NCBI RefSeq assembly: GCF_040112705.1
Contig: NZ_CP157804.1
Coordinates: 870,501 to 934,500 of the forward strand
DNA: 64,000 nucleotides
Origin: Flagellimonas sp. MMG031
GTDB lineage: Bacteria > Bacteroidota > Bacteroidia > Flavobacteriales > Flavobacteriaceae
Direction: 5' to 3'
Positions within the stretch are counted from its first letter, which is position 1, and every line of letters starts with the position of its first letter. Below, piece after piece: positions 49,925 to 59,778 of this stretch. Made by a program: the position numbers and the translations under genes. The notes under the pieces were generated by a model. It worked only from the letters and a program-made list of their open reading frames with translations. It did not search any database and was not told the DNA's origin.

Positions 49925-51478
49925 TTAATTCTGACCGCCATCACGCTCGGGTGAACGCGGTGTGGGCCACTCCAATTGCTCTCCAGTTCTGCTGCTTACA
50001 GGTAAAACTGCTTTCTCCCTCGATGTTTTTTCAGGATGCTCACTGGCCATATACGCCAGAATGGCTGTAAGTATGGCGTTGTTCCGAACATCATCAAAAA
50101 CAATCTTGTCGTAAGTATCCCTATTGGTATGCCAGGTGTAGTTCCAGTAGGCCCAGCTCAAAGAACTTAGACTAAAGGCAGGTGCTCCAGCAGCTTGAAA
50201 GGATGCGTAGTCCGATCCCCCGCGCGCTGGGGTTCCGGGAAAGGTGGTTTCAATCTCATCGGTGATTTCCGAAGGCACTTCGTGCAGCCACTTGCCGAGA
50301 TAATCGTACGAATTCAAAAAACCGCCACCGGAAATACGGACTACCCGTCCGGTTCCATTATCTTGATTGAATACGGCCTGTACGCCATCAACAATTTCCG
50401 GGTTGTCCTCCACAAAGGCCCTAGACCCGTTTAGACCCTGTTCCTCGCTTCCCCAATGGCCCACAAGAATAGTGCGCTTTGGATTTGGGTATACCTTTTT
50501 CAAAATTCGCATGGCTTCCATCATGACCAAGGTTCCTGTTCCATTATCCGTTGCGCCAGTGGCACCGTCCCACGAATCAAAATGGGCAGAAAGGATGACA
50601 TATTCATCGGGTTTTTCGGACCCCTTTATTTCGGCAATCGTGTTGAAAGTGGGCACCTTGCCCAGTTCCTTGGATTCTGCAACCACATGCAGTTGAGGTT
50701 TTTGACCAGACTCCACCAAACGGTACAGCATGCCATAATCCTCCAGTTCCAAATCTACGGTTGGAATCTCTTTGGTGTAGGCACCAAAGATTTTGTTCAC
50801 TCCAAAACCTCTGGACCAATAGGAAGCAACTATCCCGACCGCCCCTGCTTCCTCTAAAGCAACGGGAAGCGAACGTCTGTCCAAACCTATGTTGTCCATG
50901 TTCTTGTTCCAGGCTTCGGTCTGCTCTTCGCGTTCCTTTTTCATTTTTTCGAAGGACTTTTCGGTGGCAAACTCCTCCCAATTGTAATCAGGTCTGCCAG
51001 TAGGTTGCGGCATCGAAATCATTACCAGTTTACCCTTCACGTTCGGTAACCAATTGTTAAACTCTGACGAATTTGATACGGTCGGTAAAACAACGAGCTC
51101 CGCCGTAACACCTTTTTTGGGCGTGCTAGGGCTCCAAGCCAATTGTGTTCCCCGTAGACTTTGAACCCTTGGATAAACCATATCGATGTGGGTAATACCG
51201 CGCTCCCATCCCTTCCATTCGCCCCATTGCTCGTTACGGGCTGGAATGCCCCAACTCGCATATTTGGCAACGGCCCAGTCGTGCGCATTTTTCATTTGGG
51301 GTGTTCCTACCAATCGGGGGCCAATGCCATCCATAAGTTCGTGACCCAATGCTTCGAGTTGGGAATTTTCGTTGGCTTCCGTAATAATGGCTTCAATTAC
51401 GGTTTCCTTGTCCTGTGCCAGCAGCGACATACCGCAGCTAAGGAGAAGGGCAAATAAAAAAGAGGTTTTTTTGATCAT
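49925..51478 (-). CDS. Secreted M28 family metallopeptidase
   Basis: A 517-residue zinc aminopeptidase with a signal peptide (LLAQ). A PA-like insert (about 120-260) is followed by the catalytic domain: VILSAHFDSWDGATGATDNG, GHWGSEEQGLNGSRAF, FNQDNGTGRV, and YTWHTNRDTYDK carry the metal ligands and the general base. The length is normal for the carboxypeptidase Q-like group. It is monocistronic. Confidence 0.93.
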   Translation of the reverse strand: MIKKTSFLFALLLSCGMSLLAQDKETVIEAIITEANENSQLEALGHELMDGIGPRLVGTPQMKNAHDWAVAKYASWGIPARNEQWGEWKGWERGITHIDMVYPRVQSLRGTQLAWSPSTPKKGVTAELVVLPTVSNSSEFNNWLPNVKGKLVMISMPQPTGRPDYNWEEFATEKSFEKMKKEREEQTEAWNKNMDNIGLDRRSLPVALEEAGAVGIVASYWSRGFGVNKIFGAYTKEIPTVDLELEDYGMLYRLVESGQKPQLHVVAESKELGKVPTFNTIAEIKGSEKPDEYVILSAHFDSWDGATGATDNGTGTLVMMEAMRILKKVYPNPKRTILVGHWGSEEQGLNGSRAFVEDNPEIVDGVQAVFNQDNGTGRVVRISGGGFLNSYDYLGKWLHEVPSEITDEIETTFPGTPARGGSDYASFQAAGAPAFSLSSLSWAYWNYTWHTNRDTYDKIVFDDVRNNAILTAILAYMASEHPEKTSREKAVLPVSSRTGEQLEWPTPRSPERDGGQN

Positions 51479-51565
51479 GGTTTCTAGTTTGCCTTAAAAA
51501 TAGCACAAATAAAAAAACCATAGGTTGGGATGGGAGAAAGTAGGGTGCTTTTTTGATGGAGCTGA

Positions 51566-51727
51566 TTAGGCCACTTTCTTGAGCAAATCAAAGCAAGGAC
51601 ATTTTTTACAACGCTTGCTTTCGCTCTTCTTGTATTTTTTGCAGCATTTGGATTTCACCTTCCCTGTAGGAGGCAATTCCCGAAGCATGGCCTTTTTGAG
51701 TTTTTTCTTGTCTTTTTTCTTTCCCAT
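51566..51727 (-). CDS. Small Lys/Cys-rich protein
   Basis: A 53-residue protein, MGKKKDKKKLKKAMLRELPP, then KCCKKYKKSESKRCKKCPCFDLL with five Cys. It is strongly basic. The Cys pattern CC-x10-CxxCxC could bind zinc or iron-sulfur. I have no name for the family. ATG 51727 is used, and an ATG at 51748 would add seven residues. Confidence 0.6.
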   Translation of the reverse strand: MGKKKDKKKLKKAMLRELPPTGKVKSKCCKKYKKSESKRCKKCPCFDLLKKVA

Positions 51728-51806
51728 CGCGGACAGAATAGGCGACAAAATTAATTGTTTTAAATCAATCTAAATAAAATTTAACAAAAAACTGGGCCCT
51801 AATCTT

Positions 51807-52649
51807 CTAGAAGTGAACGGAAACTCCCAAGGTATTTGGTCCGAAGGACAGATTCCAGCTCACGTTCTTTGGTTTTTGATCGTTGTATTTTTCATTGTAC
51901 TTGGAGTCTAAGTATTTGTCGATGGATTCCACTATAAAGATACTCAGTACCGTACTAAAGGCTACGTCGGATACCCAATGGAAGTCATCGAGCACCCTTA
52001 CCATGCCTGGAATCATCCCCACAGCATAAAGTCCACCCTTAATCCACGGGCTCTTAAATTGTTTCGCAATGGCGTAAGCGTTGCTAAAGGCCAGCATGGC
52101 ATGTCCGGAAGGGAAAGAGTCGTAATCGTAGACCCTATCCAGATGTAGAGGGTCAAAAGTAGCGGAACCAGCGCCACTCTTTGGACGTGCACGCCCAATG
52201 ATTCGTTTACTGACTTGTTGAAGAAATCCACCTGCTGTGGCGGAGGAAATCAAAAGCACACCCGTACGCCTGAGTTTTTCATTTTTTGAAAAGAGTCCGG
52301 CCAAGTACACCCCGCCGGTGAGCATGTAGTTGTTTTCAGGGGCGCCATATTTGTTTCCGTAGTCTTTGATGAAATCTGGAACGTCCTGTTCAAAACCATT
52401 TTTCCAATCGTTCAGTTCATCGTCTACGGTAAATAACAGCAAGGTTCCTCCGCTCAAGTAGCCAAAGTTCGCCCAGTCGTTACCTTTCCAATGAAATGGT
52501 CTGGAATAAGCGTGACCGACTCCGCCGAAAATATTTCCGATATCGTAGGTAAAATTGTTCCAAAGGTTTTTTTCTTCTTTTTGGGGCAATTCTTGACCAG
52601 TCAGGACAGTGGTCAACAAAAGCAATGTGAGATAGAGATAGGTTTTCAT
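51807..52649 (-). CDS. PAP2 superfamily phosphatase
   Basis: A 280-residue protein with a signal peptide (TGQE) and the three acid phosphatase motifs: KRIIGRARPKS, PSGHAMLAFSNA, and VLDDFHWVSDVAFS. It acts on lipid phosphates or similar substrates at the membrane. ATG 52649 (MKTYLYL) starts at the signal. A gene for a histone-deacetylase-like enzyme lies 24 bp upstream on the same strand. Confidence 0.92.
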   Translation of the reverse strand: MKTYLYLTLLLLTTVLTGQELPQKEEKNLWNNFTYDIGNIFGGVGHAYSRPFHWKGNDWANFGYLSGGTLLLFTVDDELNDWKNGFEQDVPDFIKDYGNKYGAPENNYMLTGGVYLAGLFSKNEKLRRTGVLLISSATAGGFLQQVSKRIIGRARPKSGAGSATFDPLHLDRVYDYDSFPSGHAMLAFSNAYAIAKQFKSPWIKGGLYAVGMIPGMVRVLDDFHWVSDVAFSTVLSIFIVESIDKYLDSKYNEKYNDQKPKNVSWNLSFGPNTLGVSVHF

Positions 52650-52673
52650 GATGGTGTAAAACAAAAGTAGTCG

Positions 52674-53582
52674 CTAAAATTCTTCATACATATCTTGGGC
52701 CAAGCGAAAAGTATTGGCGTGTGCCTCCACAATCACCTTTATTTCTGGCGAATACCCGCCGCCCATGCTGCATTGCACAGGAATTTGGGCATCAAAACAG
52801 CTTTGGAGTACAAAACGGTCGCGTTCCTTGCAACCATCCAAGGTCATGGAAAGGGTGCCCAACTTATCCGATTCGAGCACATCAACCCCGCACAGGTAAA
52901 AGATAAAATCCGGCTGTACTTGCCCCAGTAATTCGGGCAAGGTGGTTTTTAGGATGGACAAATATTCTTCATCGGTAGTGCCTTTTTCCAAAGGAATGTC
53001 CAAGTCCGAAACCTCTTTCTTGAAGGGATAGTTGCCCTTGCCGTGCATGGAGAACGTAAAAACACTAGGGTCTGTCTGGAAAATTTCAGCCGTTCCATTG
53101 CCTTGGTGCACATCCAAATCCACAATCAGTATTTTTCGAGCCAAACCTTTGTTCAACAGGTAGCGTGCACCAATGGCCTGATCATTGAGCATGCAAAAAG
53201 CTTCACCGCGATTGGAATAGGCATGGTGCGTTCCCCCTGCAATATTCATGGCAATACCATTTTCGAGGGCGAAATGACAACCTTTTATGGTGCCATCCGC
53301 AATAATGCGTTCCCGAAGCACCAGTTCCGTACTGAGGGGAAATCCAATTTTGCGAGCGGCACTCTTGGAAAGGTCCAACGCGACCAAATCTTTGTAGTAA
53401 GTGGCATCGTGCGCAGCCAAAATGTCTTGGTCGTTGGGAAGTTCGGGTTCAAAAAAGTTGGCCGGTGTGCAGGTTCCTTCATGCAATAATTGTTGCGGCA
53501 ACAATTCATATTTGATCATGGGGAAGCGATGCCCTTCGGGCAAGGGGTGTTTGTAAATAGGATGGTAGGCTATTTTCAGCAT
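52674..53582 (-). CDS. Histone deacetylase family protein
   Basis: A 302-residue zinc hydrolase of the acetoin utilisation/histone deacetylase superfamily. Motifs in order: YKHPLPEGHRFPM, IAGGTHHAYSNRGEAFCMLND (His dyad), ILIVDLDVHQGNGTAEIF (zinc Asp and His) and CGVDVLESDKLGTL. In bacteria these act on polyamines or acetylated proteins. The start is ATG 53582, one base after the tex stop codon, so they are one operon. Confidence 0.93.
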   Translation of the reverse strand: MLKIAYHPIYKHPLPEGHRFPMIKYELLPQQLLHEGTCTPANFFEPELPNDQDILAAHDATYYKDLVALDLSKSAARKIGFPLSTELVLRERIIADGTIKGCHFALENGIAMNIAGGTHHAYSNRGEAFCMLNDQAIGARYLLNKGLARKILIVDLDVHQGNGTAEIFQTDPSVFTFSMHGKGNYPFKKEVSDLDIPLEKGTTDEEYLSILKTTLPELLGQVQPDFIFYLCGVDVLESDKLGTLSMTLDGCKERDRFVLQSCFDAQIPVQCSMGGGYSPEIKVIVEAHANTFRLAQDMYEEF

Positions 53583-53583
53583 A

Positions 53584-55716
53584 TTACGAACCCTGTTTAT
53601 GCAGCGCCAATTGTATGCGTTTTCTTTGCACATCTACATCCAACACCTTCACCACCACTTGTTGATGCAGGCTCACATGTTCGTTCACATCTTTTACAAA
53701 GGTATCGGAGAGATTGGAAATATGGATAAGTCCACTTTCCTTGATGCCGATGTCCACAAAACATCCAAAATTGGTGATGTTGTTGACGATTCCCGGCAAT
53801 AATTGACCTTGACGTAAATCGGTGATTTCTTTGATGTTTTGGTTAAAAGTGAACACTTTGGCCTTTTCCCTAAGGTCCAAGCCCGGTTTTTCCAGTTCCT
53901 TCAAAATGTCCTGCAAAGTGGGCATTCCAATGGTGTCCGTACAATACGATTTCAGTTCAATGCCTTGGAGCGCTGACTTATTTCCGACAATTTCTTTTAA
54001 TGAAATGCCTTTATCCTTGGCCATTTGCGATACAATACCATAGCTTTCTGGGTGCACGGCTGAGTCATCCAAAGGATTGTCCCCATTTTTGATGCGCAAA
54101 AATCCAGCACTCTGTTCAAAGGCCTTTCCGCCCAAACGGGGCACATTTTTGATTTCTTCCCTGTTTTTAAAAGCGCCGTTTTCATTCCGATGAGCCACAA
54201 TGTTTTCGGCAAGTTTAGGCCCAATGCCCGAAACATAGCTCAAAAGAGGTACACTGGCCGTGTTGATATTCACCCCTACGGAGTTCACACAACTTTCCAC
54301 CACTGTGTCCAAGGAATTTTTTAATTGGGTCTGATCTACATCGTGCTGGTATTGCCCAACCCCGATGGACTTGGCGTCAATTTTAACCAATTCCGCCAAG
54401 GGGTCGGCCAGTCGCCGACCGATGGAAACCGCTCCACGAACGGTAACATCGTAATTGGGAAATTCCTCCCTTGCAATTTTAGAGGCCGAGTAAATGGAAG
54501 CCCCAGCTTCGCTGACCACAAAAACCTCCATAGGATTTTTAAAGGGAATTCGCTTTACCAACTGTTCTGTCTCCCGCGATGCTGTCCCATTCCCAATGGC
54601 GATGGCCTCGATTTTATAGGCATCTACCAAAGAACTTATCTTTTTGATGGCACCGGAACTGTCCCGTTGTGGCGGATGGGGATAAATCGTTTCGTTGTGC
54701 TTTAAATCGCCCTGTTCATCCAAACAAACCAACTTACAGCCTGTTCGAAACCCCGGGTCGATGGCCAAGATTCGCTTTTCACCCAACGGGGCACCGAGCA
54801 ACAGTTGCTTTAGGTTTTTTGAAAATACCTGAATGGCAGCAGCATCTGCCTTTTCTTTGGCCGATTTTAAAAGTTCGTTGGACAGTGAAGGTAGCAGAAG
54901 TCGTTTGTAGGCATCTGCAATGGCGAGTTCTATTTGTTCGGTGCAGGCATTATTGGATTTGATGAGGCGACTCTCCATCTTTTGAATGGCCCGTTCATCA
55001 TCAATTTCAATTTTTACACGGATAAAACCTTCCTTTTCGGCACGCATGATGGCCAAAAACCGGTGTGATGGACAGCGGTTCAAAGGTTCGCTCCAATCAA
55101 AATAGTCACGGAATTTTTGGGCTTTTTCATCATCCTTTTTGGTTTTGACCACCTTTGTGGTGATCAAAGCATAGCGTTCCAATTGGCCCCTTAATTGATT
55201 TCGGATGTCCGTTCTTTCGTTGATCCACTCGGAAATGATGTGTCTTGCCCCTTCCAAGGCCTCATCTTCGTTGGTGACCTCCTCGTTAAGGTATTTGGAA
55301 GCTGTAAACTCGATATCATCGTTCCTTTGGGCCATGATGATCTTGGCCAAAGGTTCCAGGCCATTTTTTCGGGCGGTCTCAGCCTTGGTCTTCTTGCTTT
55401 TTTTGAACGGGAGATACAGGTCTTCCAAACTGGTCAGGTCAGCACAATTCAAAAATTTTGTTTCCAGTTCAGGGGTAAGGGCATCTTGCTCTGCAACCGC
55501 TTTAATGATGGCCGCTTTTCGTTTTTCCAGGGCCTCGAACTGGTTTTTGAATTCGACGATTGACCCAATCTGCACCTCGTCCAAATTTCCGGTCAGCTCT
55601 TTTCTATACCGTGAAATAAAGGGAACAGTACAATCCTGATTCAACAAGGCGACCGTATTTTCCACACTTTTTTGTGATAGTTGGGTGTGTTGGACGATGT
55701 AGGGAACGAGTTGCAT
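53584..55716 (-). CDS. Tex family RNA-binding protein
   Basis: A 710-residue cytoplasmic protein. The N-terminal Tex helices (VPYIVQHTQLSQKSVENTVALL), a YqgF-like nuclease fold (ILAIDPGFRTGCKLVCLDEQG), helix-hairpin-helix (LLSYVSGIGPKLAENIV) and a C-terminal S1 domain (GIVNNITNFGCFVDIGIKESGLIHIS) are all seen. It acts in transcription and stress RNA metabolism. ATG 55716 is preferred. A GTG 24 bp earlier lies in the repeat at 55734. Confidence 0.94.
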   Translation of the reverse strand: MQLVPYIVQHTQLSQKSVENTVALLNQDCTVPFISRYRKELTGNLDEVQIGSIVEFKNQFEALEKRKAAIIKAVAEQDALTPELETKFLNCADLTSLEDLYLPFKKSKKTKAETARKNGLEPLAKIIMAQRNDDIEFTASKYLNEEVTNEDEALEGARHIISEWINERTDIRNQLRGQLERYALITTKVVKTKKDDEKAQKFRDYFDWSEPLNRCPSHRFLAIMRAEKEGFIRVKIEIDDERAIQKMESRLIKSNNACTEQIELAIADAYKRLLLPSLSNELLKSAKEKADAAAIQVFSKNLKQLLLGAPLGEKRILAIDPGFRTGCKLVCLDEQGDLKHNETIYPHPPQRDSSGAIKKISSLVDAYKIEAIAIGNGTASRETEQLVKRIPFKNPMEVFVVSEAGASIYSASKIAREEFPNYDVTVRGAVSIGRRLADPLAELVKIDAKSIGVGQYQHDVDQTQLKNSLDTVVESCVNSVGVNINTASVPLLSYVSGIGPKLAENIVAHRNENGAFKNREEIKNVPRLGGKAFEQSAGFLRIKNGDNPLDDSAVHPESYGIVSQMAKDKGISLKEIVGNKSALQGIELKSYCTDTIGMPTLQDILKELEKPGLDLREKAKVFTFNQNIKEITDLRQGQLLPGIVNNITNFGCFVDIGIKESGLIHISNLSDTFVKDVNEHVSLHQQVVVKVLDVDVQRKRIQLALHKQGS

Positions 55717-55733
55717 TGATGTTTTTTTGGTAG

Positions 55734-55800
55734 TTGTCACTTCGATCGCAGTCGAGAAGTTTTTCCACTTAGGCAGGCGGGTTCTTGACCTTACAATTTC
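55734..55800. repeat. Short palindromic intergenic element
   Basis: ACTTCGA-TCGCAG-TCGAGAAGT (near 55738-55760) is a near-palindrome, and a second GC-rich stretch (AGGCAGGCGGG) follows. I recall this pattern between genes of related bacteria, which suggests a dispersed repeat. It could also act in the tex leader. Confidence 0.4.
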
Positions 55801-55812
55801 TTTGGGTATAAA

Positions 55813-57909
55813 TTAGTTTATGGTCTCCCCATTCGCCACTCCGTCCTCATCAGGATTGACGAAAACCAACTTTCCTTCGGTATTCTCCGTCATCAAGATC
55901 ATCCCTTCGCTTTCAACTCCGCGTAATTTTCTGGGAGCCAAATTGACCAAGACAGTTACCTTTTTGCCCACAATGTCCTCGGGTTTAAAGCTATTGGCAA
56001 TGCCCGATACAATGGTCCGGGTATCCAAACCGGTGTCCACTTTTAAGACCAAGAGTTTGTCTGCCTTTGGCATTTTTTCGGCTTCGACGATTGTTCCCGC
56101 CCGCATGTCGAGTTTGGAGAAATCATCATAGGTAATGGTATCTTTTTGGGGTGCTATTTCCTTGTCCATGTCAGTTGAGTTGGTGGAGGTTGATGCGTTT
56201 GCTTTTTTAGTGGCTTCCAATTTGTCCAGTTGTTGTTGAATTTCGGTATCCTCGATTTTCCTAAAAAGTAGCTCGCTTGGGTTGAGTTGGTGCCCAGCAG
56301 GAAGCAGCACATCATTTGTTGCAATGTCATCCCAATGGGATGCTGAATCAAGTTTGGCATGACGTAAAATCCCCTTTAGCTTATTCGAGGTAAACGGCAA
56401 AAAGGGCTCACTTAAAATAGCGAGTCCTGTAGCAATCTGGAGGGCAACATACATAATGGTCTGTACGCGCTTTTCGTCCGTTTTAATCAGTTTCCAAGGC
56501 TCTTGGTCGGCCAAATATTTGTTGCCCAAACGCGCCAAGTTCATCAATTGCTGACTTCCTTCCCGGAAACGGTAGCGCTCCAAGGATGAGGAAAGTGTTT
56601 CGGGAAATTCTTTTAAAGCTTTTAGGGCCTCCTCGTCAACCGCCAAAAGTTCAATTGGTGTTGGCACTTTGCCATCGTAATATTTATGGGTCAAAACGGC
56701 CACACGGTTCACAAAGTTCCCAAAAATGGCCACAAGCTCGTTATTGTTTCGGGATTGAAAATCCTTCCACGTAAAATCATTGTCCTTGGTCTCTGGGGCA
56801 TTTGCTGTTAACGCGTAGCGGAGTACATCCTGCATATCGGGAAACTCTTCCAAATATTCGTGCAACCAGACTGCCCAGTTTTTAGAGGTGGAAAGTTTGT
56901 TGCCCTCAAGGTTCAAGAATTCATTGGCGGGTACGTTATCGGGAAGGATAAAGTCACCGTTTGCCTTCAACATGCTCGGGAAGATGATACAGTGGAACAC
57001 AATATTGTCCTTACCGATAAAGTGCACCAATTTGGTGTCCTCATCCTTCCAGTAGGGCTCCCAATCCTTGCCTTCGCGTGCGGCCCACTCCTTGGTGGAA
57101 GAAATATAGCCAATGGGTGCATCGAACCAAACATAGAGCACTTTTCCTTCGCCGCCCTGAACGGGAACAGGAATGCCCCAGTCGAGATCGCGGGTAACGG
57201 CCCGTGGCTTTAAACCTTCATCGATCCATGATTTGCATTGTCCGTATACATTGGGTTTCCAGTCCGATTTATGGTCTTCCAATATCCACTGTTTCAAAAA
57301 ACCTTCGTACCGATCCAGGGGCAAAAACCAGTGTTTGGTCTTTTTTAAGGTAGGAACGGTTCCTGTTATGGTGGATTTTGGGTTGATCAAATCCGTAGCA
57401 TTCAAGGAAGAGCCGCAATTTTCGCACTGGTCACCATAGGCTTCTTCGTGGCCGCAACGGGGACAGGTGCCGATAACAAATCGATCAGCCAAAAATTGGT
57501 TGGCCTCTTCGTCGTACAATTGTTCGGTCTCCTCTTCGATAAAATCTCCTTGCCCGTACATTTTTTTGAAAAATTCCGATGCGGTTTTATGATGTACTTC
57601 CGCAGAAGTCCGAGAGTAGTTGTCAAAGGAAATTCCGAAATCGGCAAAGGATTTTTTGATGATGCCGTGGTATTTATCAATAATTTCGGTTGGGGTTACC
57701 CCCTCCTTTTTGGCCTTCATGGATATGGCCACACCGTGTTCGTCGCTCCCGCATACAAAGGCGACATCCTTACCCTTTAACCGTAAATAGCGGGAATAGA
57801 TATCTGCCGGAACGTAAACACCGGCCAAGTGCCCAATATGAATGGGACCGTTGGTATAGGGGAGTGCCGCTGTGATGGTGTATCTGGAAGGAGAAGTATT
57901 TTGAGCCAT
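55813..57909 (-). CDS. metG: Methionyl-tRNA synthetase
   Basis: A 698-residue class I aminoacyl-tRNA synthetase. The HIGH signature is HIGH in [11 protein letters not shown], zinc Cys are in [18 protein letters not shown], and KLSTSKNW stands for KMSKS. An anticodon-binding helical domain and a C-terminal tRNA-binding (Arc1p-like) domain ([23 protein letters not shown]) complete it. Essential for translation initiation. It is monocistronic or the start of a unit with tex (72 bp to the repeat). Confidence 0.98.
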   Translation of the reverse strand: MAQNTSPSRYTITAALPYTNGPIHIGHLAGVYVPADIYSRYLRLKGKDVAFVCGSDEHGVAISMKAKKEGVTPTEIIDKYHGIIKKSFADFGISFDNYSRTSAEVHHKTASEFFKKMYGQGDFIEEETEQLYDEEANQFLADRFVIGTCPRCGHEEAYGDQCENCGSSLNATDLINPKSTITGTVPTLKKTKHWFLPLDRYEGFLKQWILEDHKSDWKPNVYGQCKSWIDEGLKPRAVTRDLDWGIPVPVQGGEGKVLYVWFDAPIGYISSTKEWAAREGKDWEPYWKDEDTKLVHFIGKDNIVFHCIIFPSMLKANGDFILPDNVPANEFLNLEGNKLSTSKNWAVWLHEYLEEFPDMQDVLRYALTANAPETKDNDFTWKDFQSRNNNELVAIFGNFVNRVAVLTHKYYDGKVPTPIELLAVDEEALKALKEFPETLSSSLERYRFREGSQQLMNLARLGNKYLADQEPWKLIKTDEKRVQTIMYVALQIATGLAILSEPFLPFTSNKLKGILRHAKLDSASHWDDIATNDVLLPAGHQLNPSELLFRKIEDTEIQQQLDKLEATKKANASTSTNSTDMDKEIAPQKDTITYDDFSKLDMRAGTIVEAEKMPKADKLLVLKVDTGLDTRTIVSGIANSFKPEDIVGKKVTVLVNLAPRKLRGVESEGMILMTENTEGKLVFVNPDEDGVANGETIN

Positions 57910-58049
57910 GTAATTTTTAATTAAGCCCCAAAAATACTGATTTTAACGGGATACGCACAAAAAACGAAAGCCCCGAAAATGCGACCCTATTTGGGGTGAG
58001 GGGTGCATTTCCGAAGGGCTTCCAAAAAATGAATGACTAAGTATAATCG

Positions 58050-59768
58050 TTAAGCAATCATCACGGATTTGCTCATTTTCTTATCTCCCACAGAGATTCG
58101 GTAAATATATTTTCCTGTGGACAAGCTGTCACGCATGCGTTGACGGATATTGATGTCCACGGCTCCTTCCAACATCATCTCGTTGAACAGGGTGCCTACC
58201 CGTTGTCCCAGAATATTGAACAATTCAATATCCACATGGGCCGAAACGGGCATTTCCAGATGGATGTAGGGATCTCTTGGTGAGGTCGCGGGATAGATTG
58301 CGGCGTGTTCTATGGTATCCAAAATATCGATGTTTGGATCCATAGGGTCTTGGCTTGGCGGTGTTTCTGGTAAAGTCGGAGGATCATTGTCCATCGCAAT
58401 ATCGTCGAACACCTCTCCACTACAGTTGAACCCTAAGTCCACGGCTTGGTAGGGGTGGCCCAATAAATGTTGTTCCACCGTTTGTCTAGGAACACAGAGC
58501 CACTCTGCCAATACGGTGCCGTAAAGGTTTCTGAAGTCCATGGTGTAATCCAAGTTACCACGATTGTTGGGTTCGTCCAAGGATGGGTGGTCGCCCACAA
58601 AGGCACTTCCGCTCAATCCTGAACCAAAGAAGAGGGTCGGGGCCGCTTTTCCGTGATCCGTACCGTTGGAACCATTTTCGAAGATCCTACGGCCAAATTC
58701 GGAGAAAGTCATGCTCAACACCTTGTCGTCTTGTTCGGTAAAGGCCAAGTCTTCATAGAAGTTATTGATGGCTACGGATAGGTTGGACATCAAACGTTCG
58801 TGAACGATAGGCTGATTGCCATGCGTATCAAAACCTCCCAAGGAGATCATATACACTTTGGTGCCCAGGTTTCCTTTGATCAATCGCGCCAAGAGCGCCA
58901 ATTGACGTGCGAAACCATTATCCTGATACTCCACTTGGTTCTGTCCCCTCATGTAGGCATCGTGAATGGTGCCCGCATATTCGTAGGTGGTGTTGGCCAC
59001 TCCCCTTAAGAATCGAAGCTGGTCACCGTACATACAATCGCCAAAAGGTGCATTTTCAATTTCGTAGAAGGAACCTGTTTCTGCAATTTGTTCCAATTGA
59101 TCCACATTATTGGTCACAAAGGCGTAGTTGGTTTCTTCCCCTTGGAAGACCAAGTTGGCCAAGTTGCCAATTTGAATGGCCGCAGGAGCCGCTGGCGGAT
59201 TAATGAGGTAATCGGGATACAGGTTTTCAAAGTGACGGCCCATCCAGCCTGTGTTTTCACCGGAAAATCCGGTTGTGGTCAAGTCTGTGTTGGCAAAAAT
59301 ATCCGATCCCGTAAAATGGGAAAGACTTTGGTTTTCGTACCCAACCCCGTGCACGGCCTTAAACTGGCCATCGCCCCAAAGCGATTCCAGTGCACTCATA
59401 TAAGTAGGGATTCCAAAATCGTCGGTAAGCTTTAGGACCTTACTTTCCGGGATGTAGATATTGGGCCTAGCATTGGCGTAGGTATCATATTGTTGAATAG
59501 GGATAACGGTACTGAGGCCGTCGTTCCCACCTGATAATCGAATCAATATCAAAATATTGTCCGTTTCTGCAGCCGCTACGGCAGCCGTTAACGGTGATGG
59601 TGAGGAAGCTGTTACAAAATGACTTCCCAAAAACATGGATCCCGAACCTGCTATGCCCAAAGCTTGGATAAATGAGCGTCGGCTCCATTTTTTGTGTTCC
59701 AGATCGTGGCCTTCGTGTTCTAGGCCTTTGAAAGGGGAATTATCGTGGGTGTGGTGATTATCGCACAT
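58050..59768 (-). CDS. DUF1501 family secreted protein with Tat-like signal and T9SS sorting domain
   Basis: A 572-residue protein of the sulfatase-like DUF1501 family. Near the N-terminus WSRRSFIQALGIAGSG is a twin-arginine-type motif. The body has the family motifs RLSGGNDGLSTVIPI, FTGSDIFANTD, and MISLGGFDTHGNQ. The end, from IYPATSPRDPYIHLEMP to GKYIYRISVGDKKMSKSVMIA, is a type A T9SS C-terminal domain. It probably goes to the cell surface. ATG 59768 is the natural start, since the longer frame overlaps DUF1800. It is 10 bp after the DUF1800 gene. Confidence 0.92.
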   Translation of the reverse strand: MCDNHHTHDNSPFKGLEHEGHDLEHKKWSRRSFIQALGIAGSGSMFLGSHFVTASSPSPLTAAVAAAETDNILILIRLSGGNDGLSTVIPIQQYDTYANARPNIYIPESKVLKLTDDFGIPTYMSALESLWGDGQFKAVHGVGYENQSLSHFTGSDIFANTDLTTTGFSGENTGWMGRHFENLYPDYLINPPAAPAAIQIGNLANLVFQGEETNYAFVTNNVDQLEQIAETGSFYEIENAPFGDCMYGDQLRFLRGVANTTYEYAGTIHDAYMRGQNQVEYQDNGFARQLALLARLIKGNLGTKVYMISLGGFDTHGNQPIVHERLMSNLSVAINNFYEDLAFTEQDDKVLSMTFSEFGRRIFENGSNGTDHGKAAPTLFFGSGLSGSAFVGDHPSLDEPNNRGNLDYTMDFRNLYGTVLAEWLCVPRQTVEQHLLGHPYQAVDLGFNCSGEVFDDIAMDNDPPTLPETPPSQDPMDPNIDILDTIEHAAIYPATSPRDPYIHLEMPVSAHVDIELFNILGQRVGTLFNEMMLEGAVDINIRQRMRDSLSTGKYIYRISVGDKKMSKSVMIA

Positions 59769-59778
59769 GGTGATGGGG

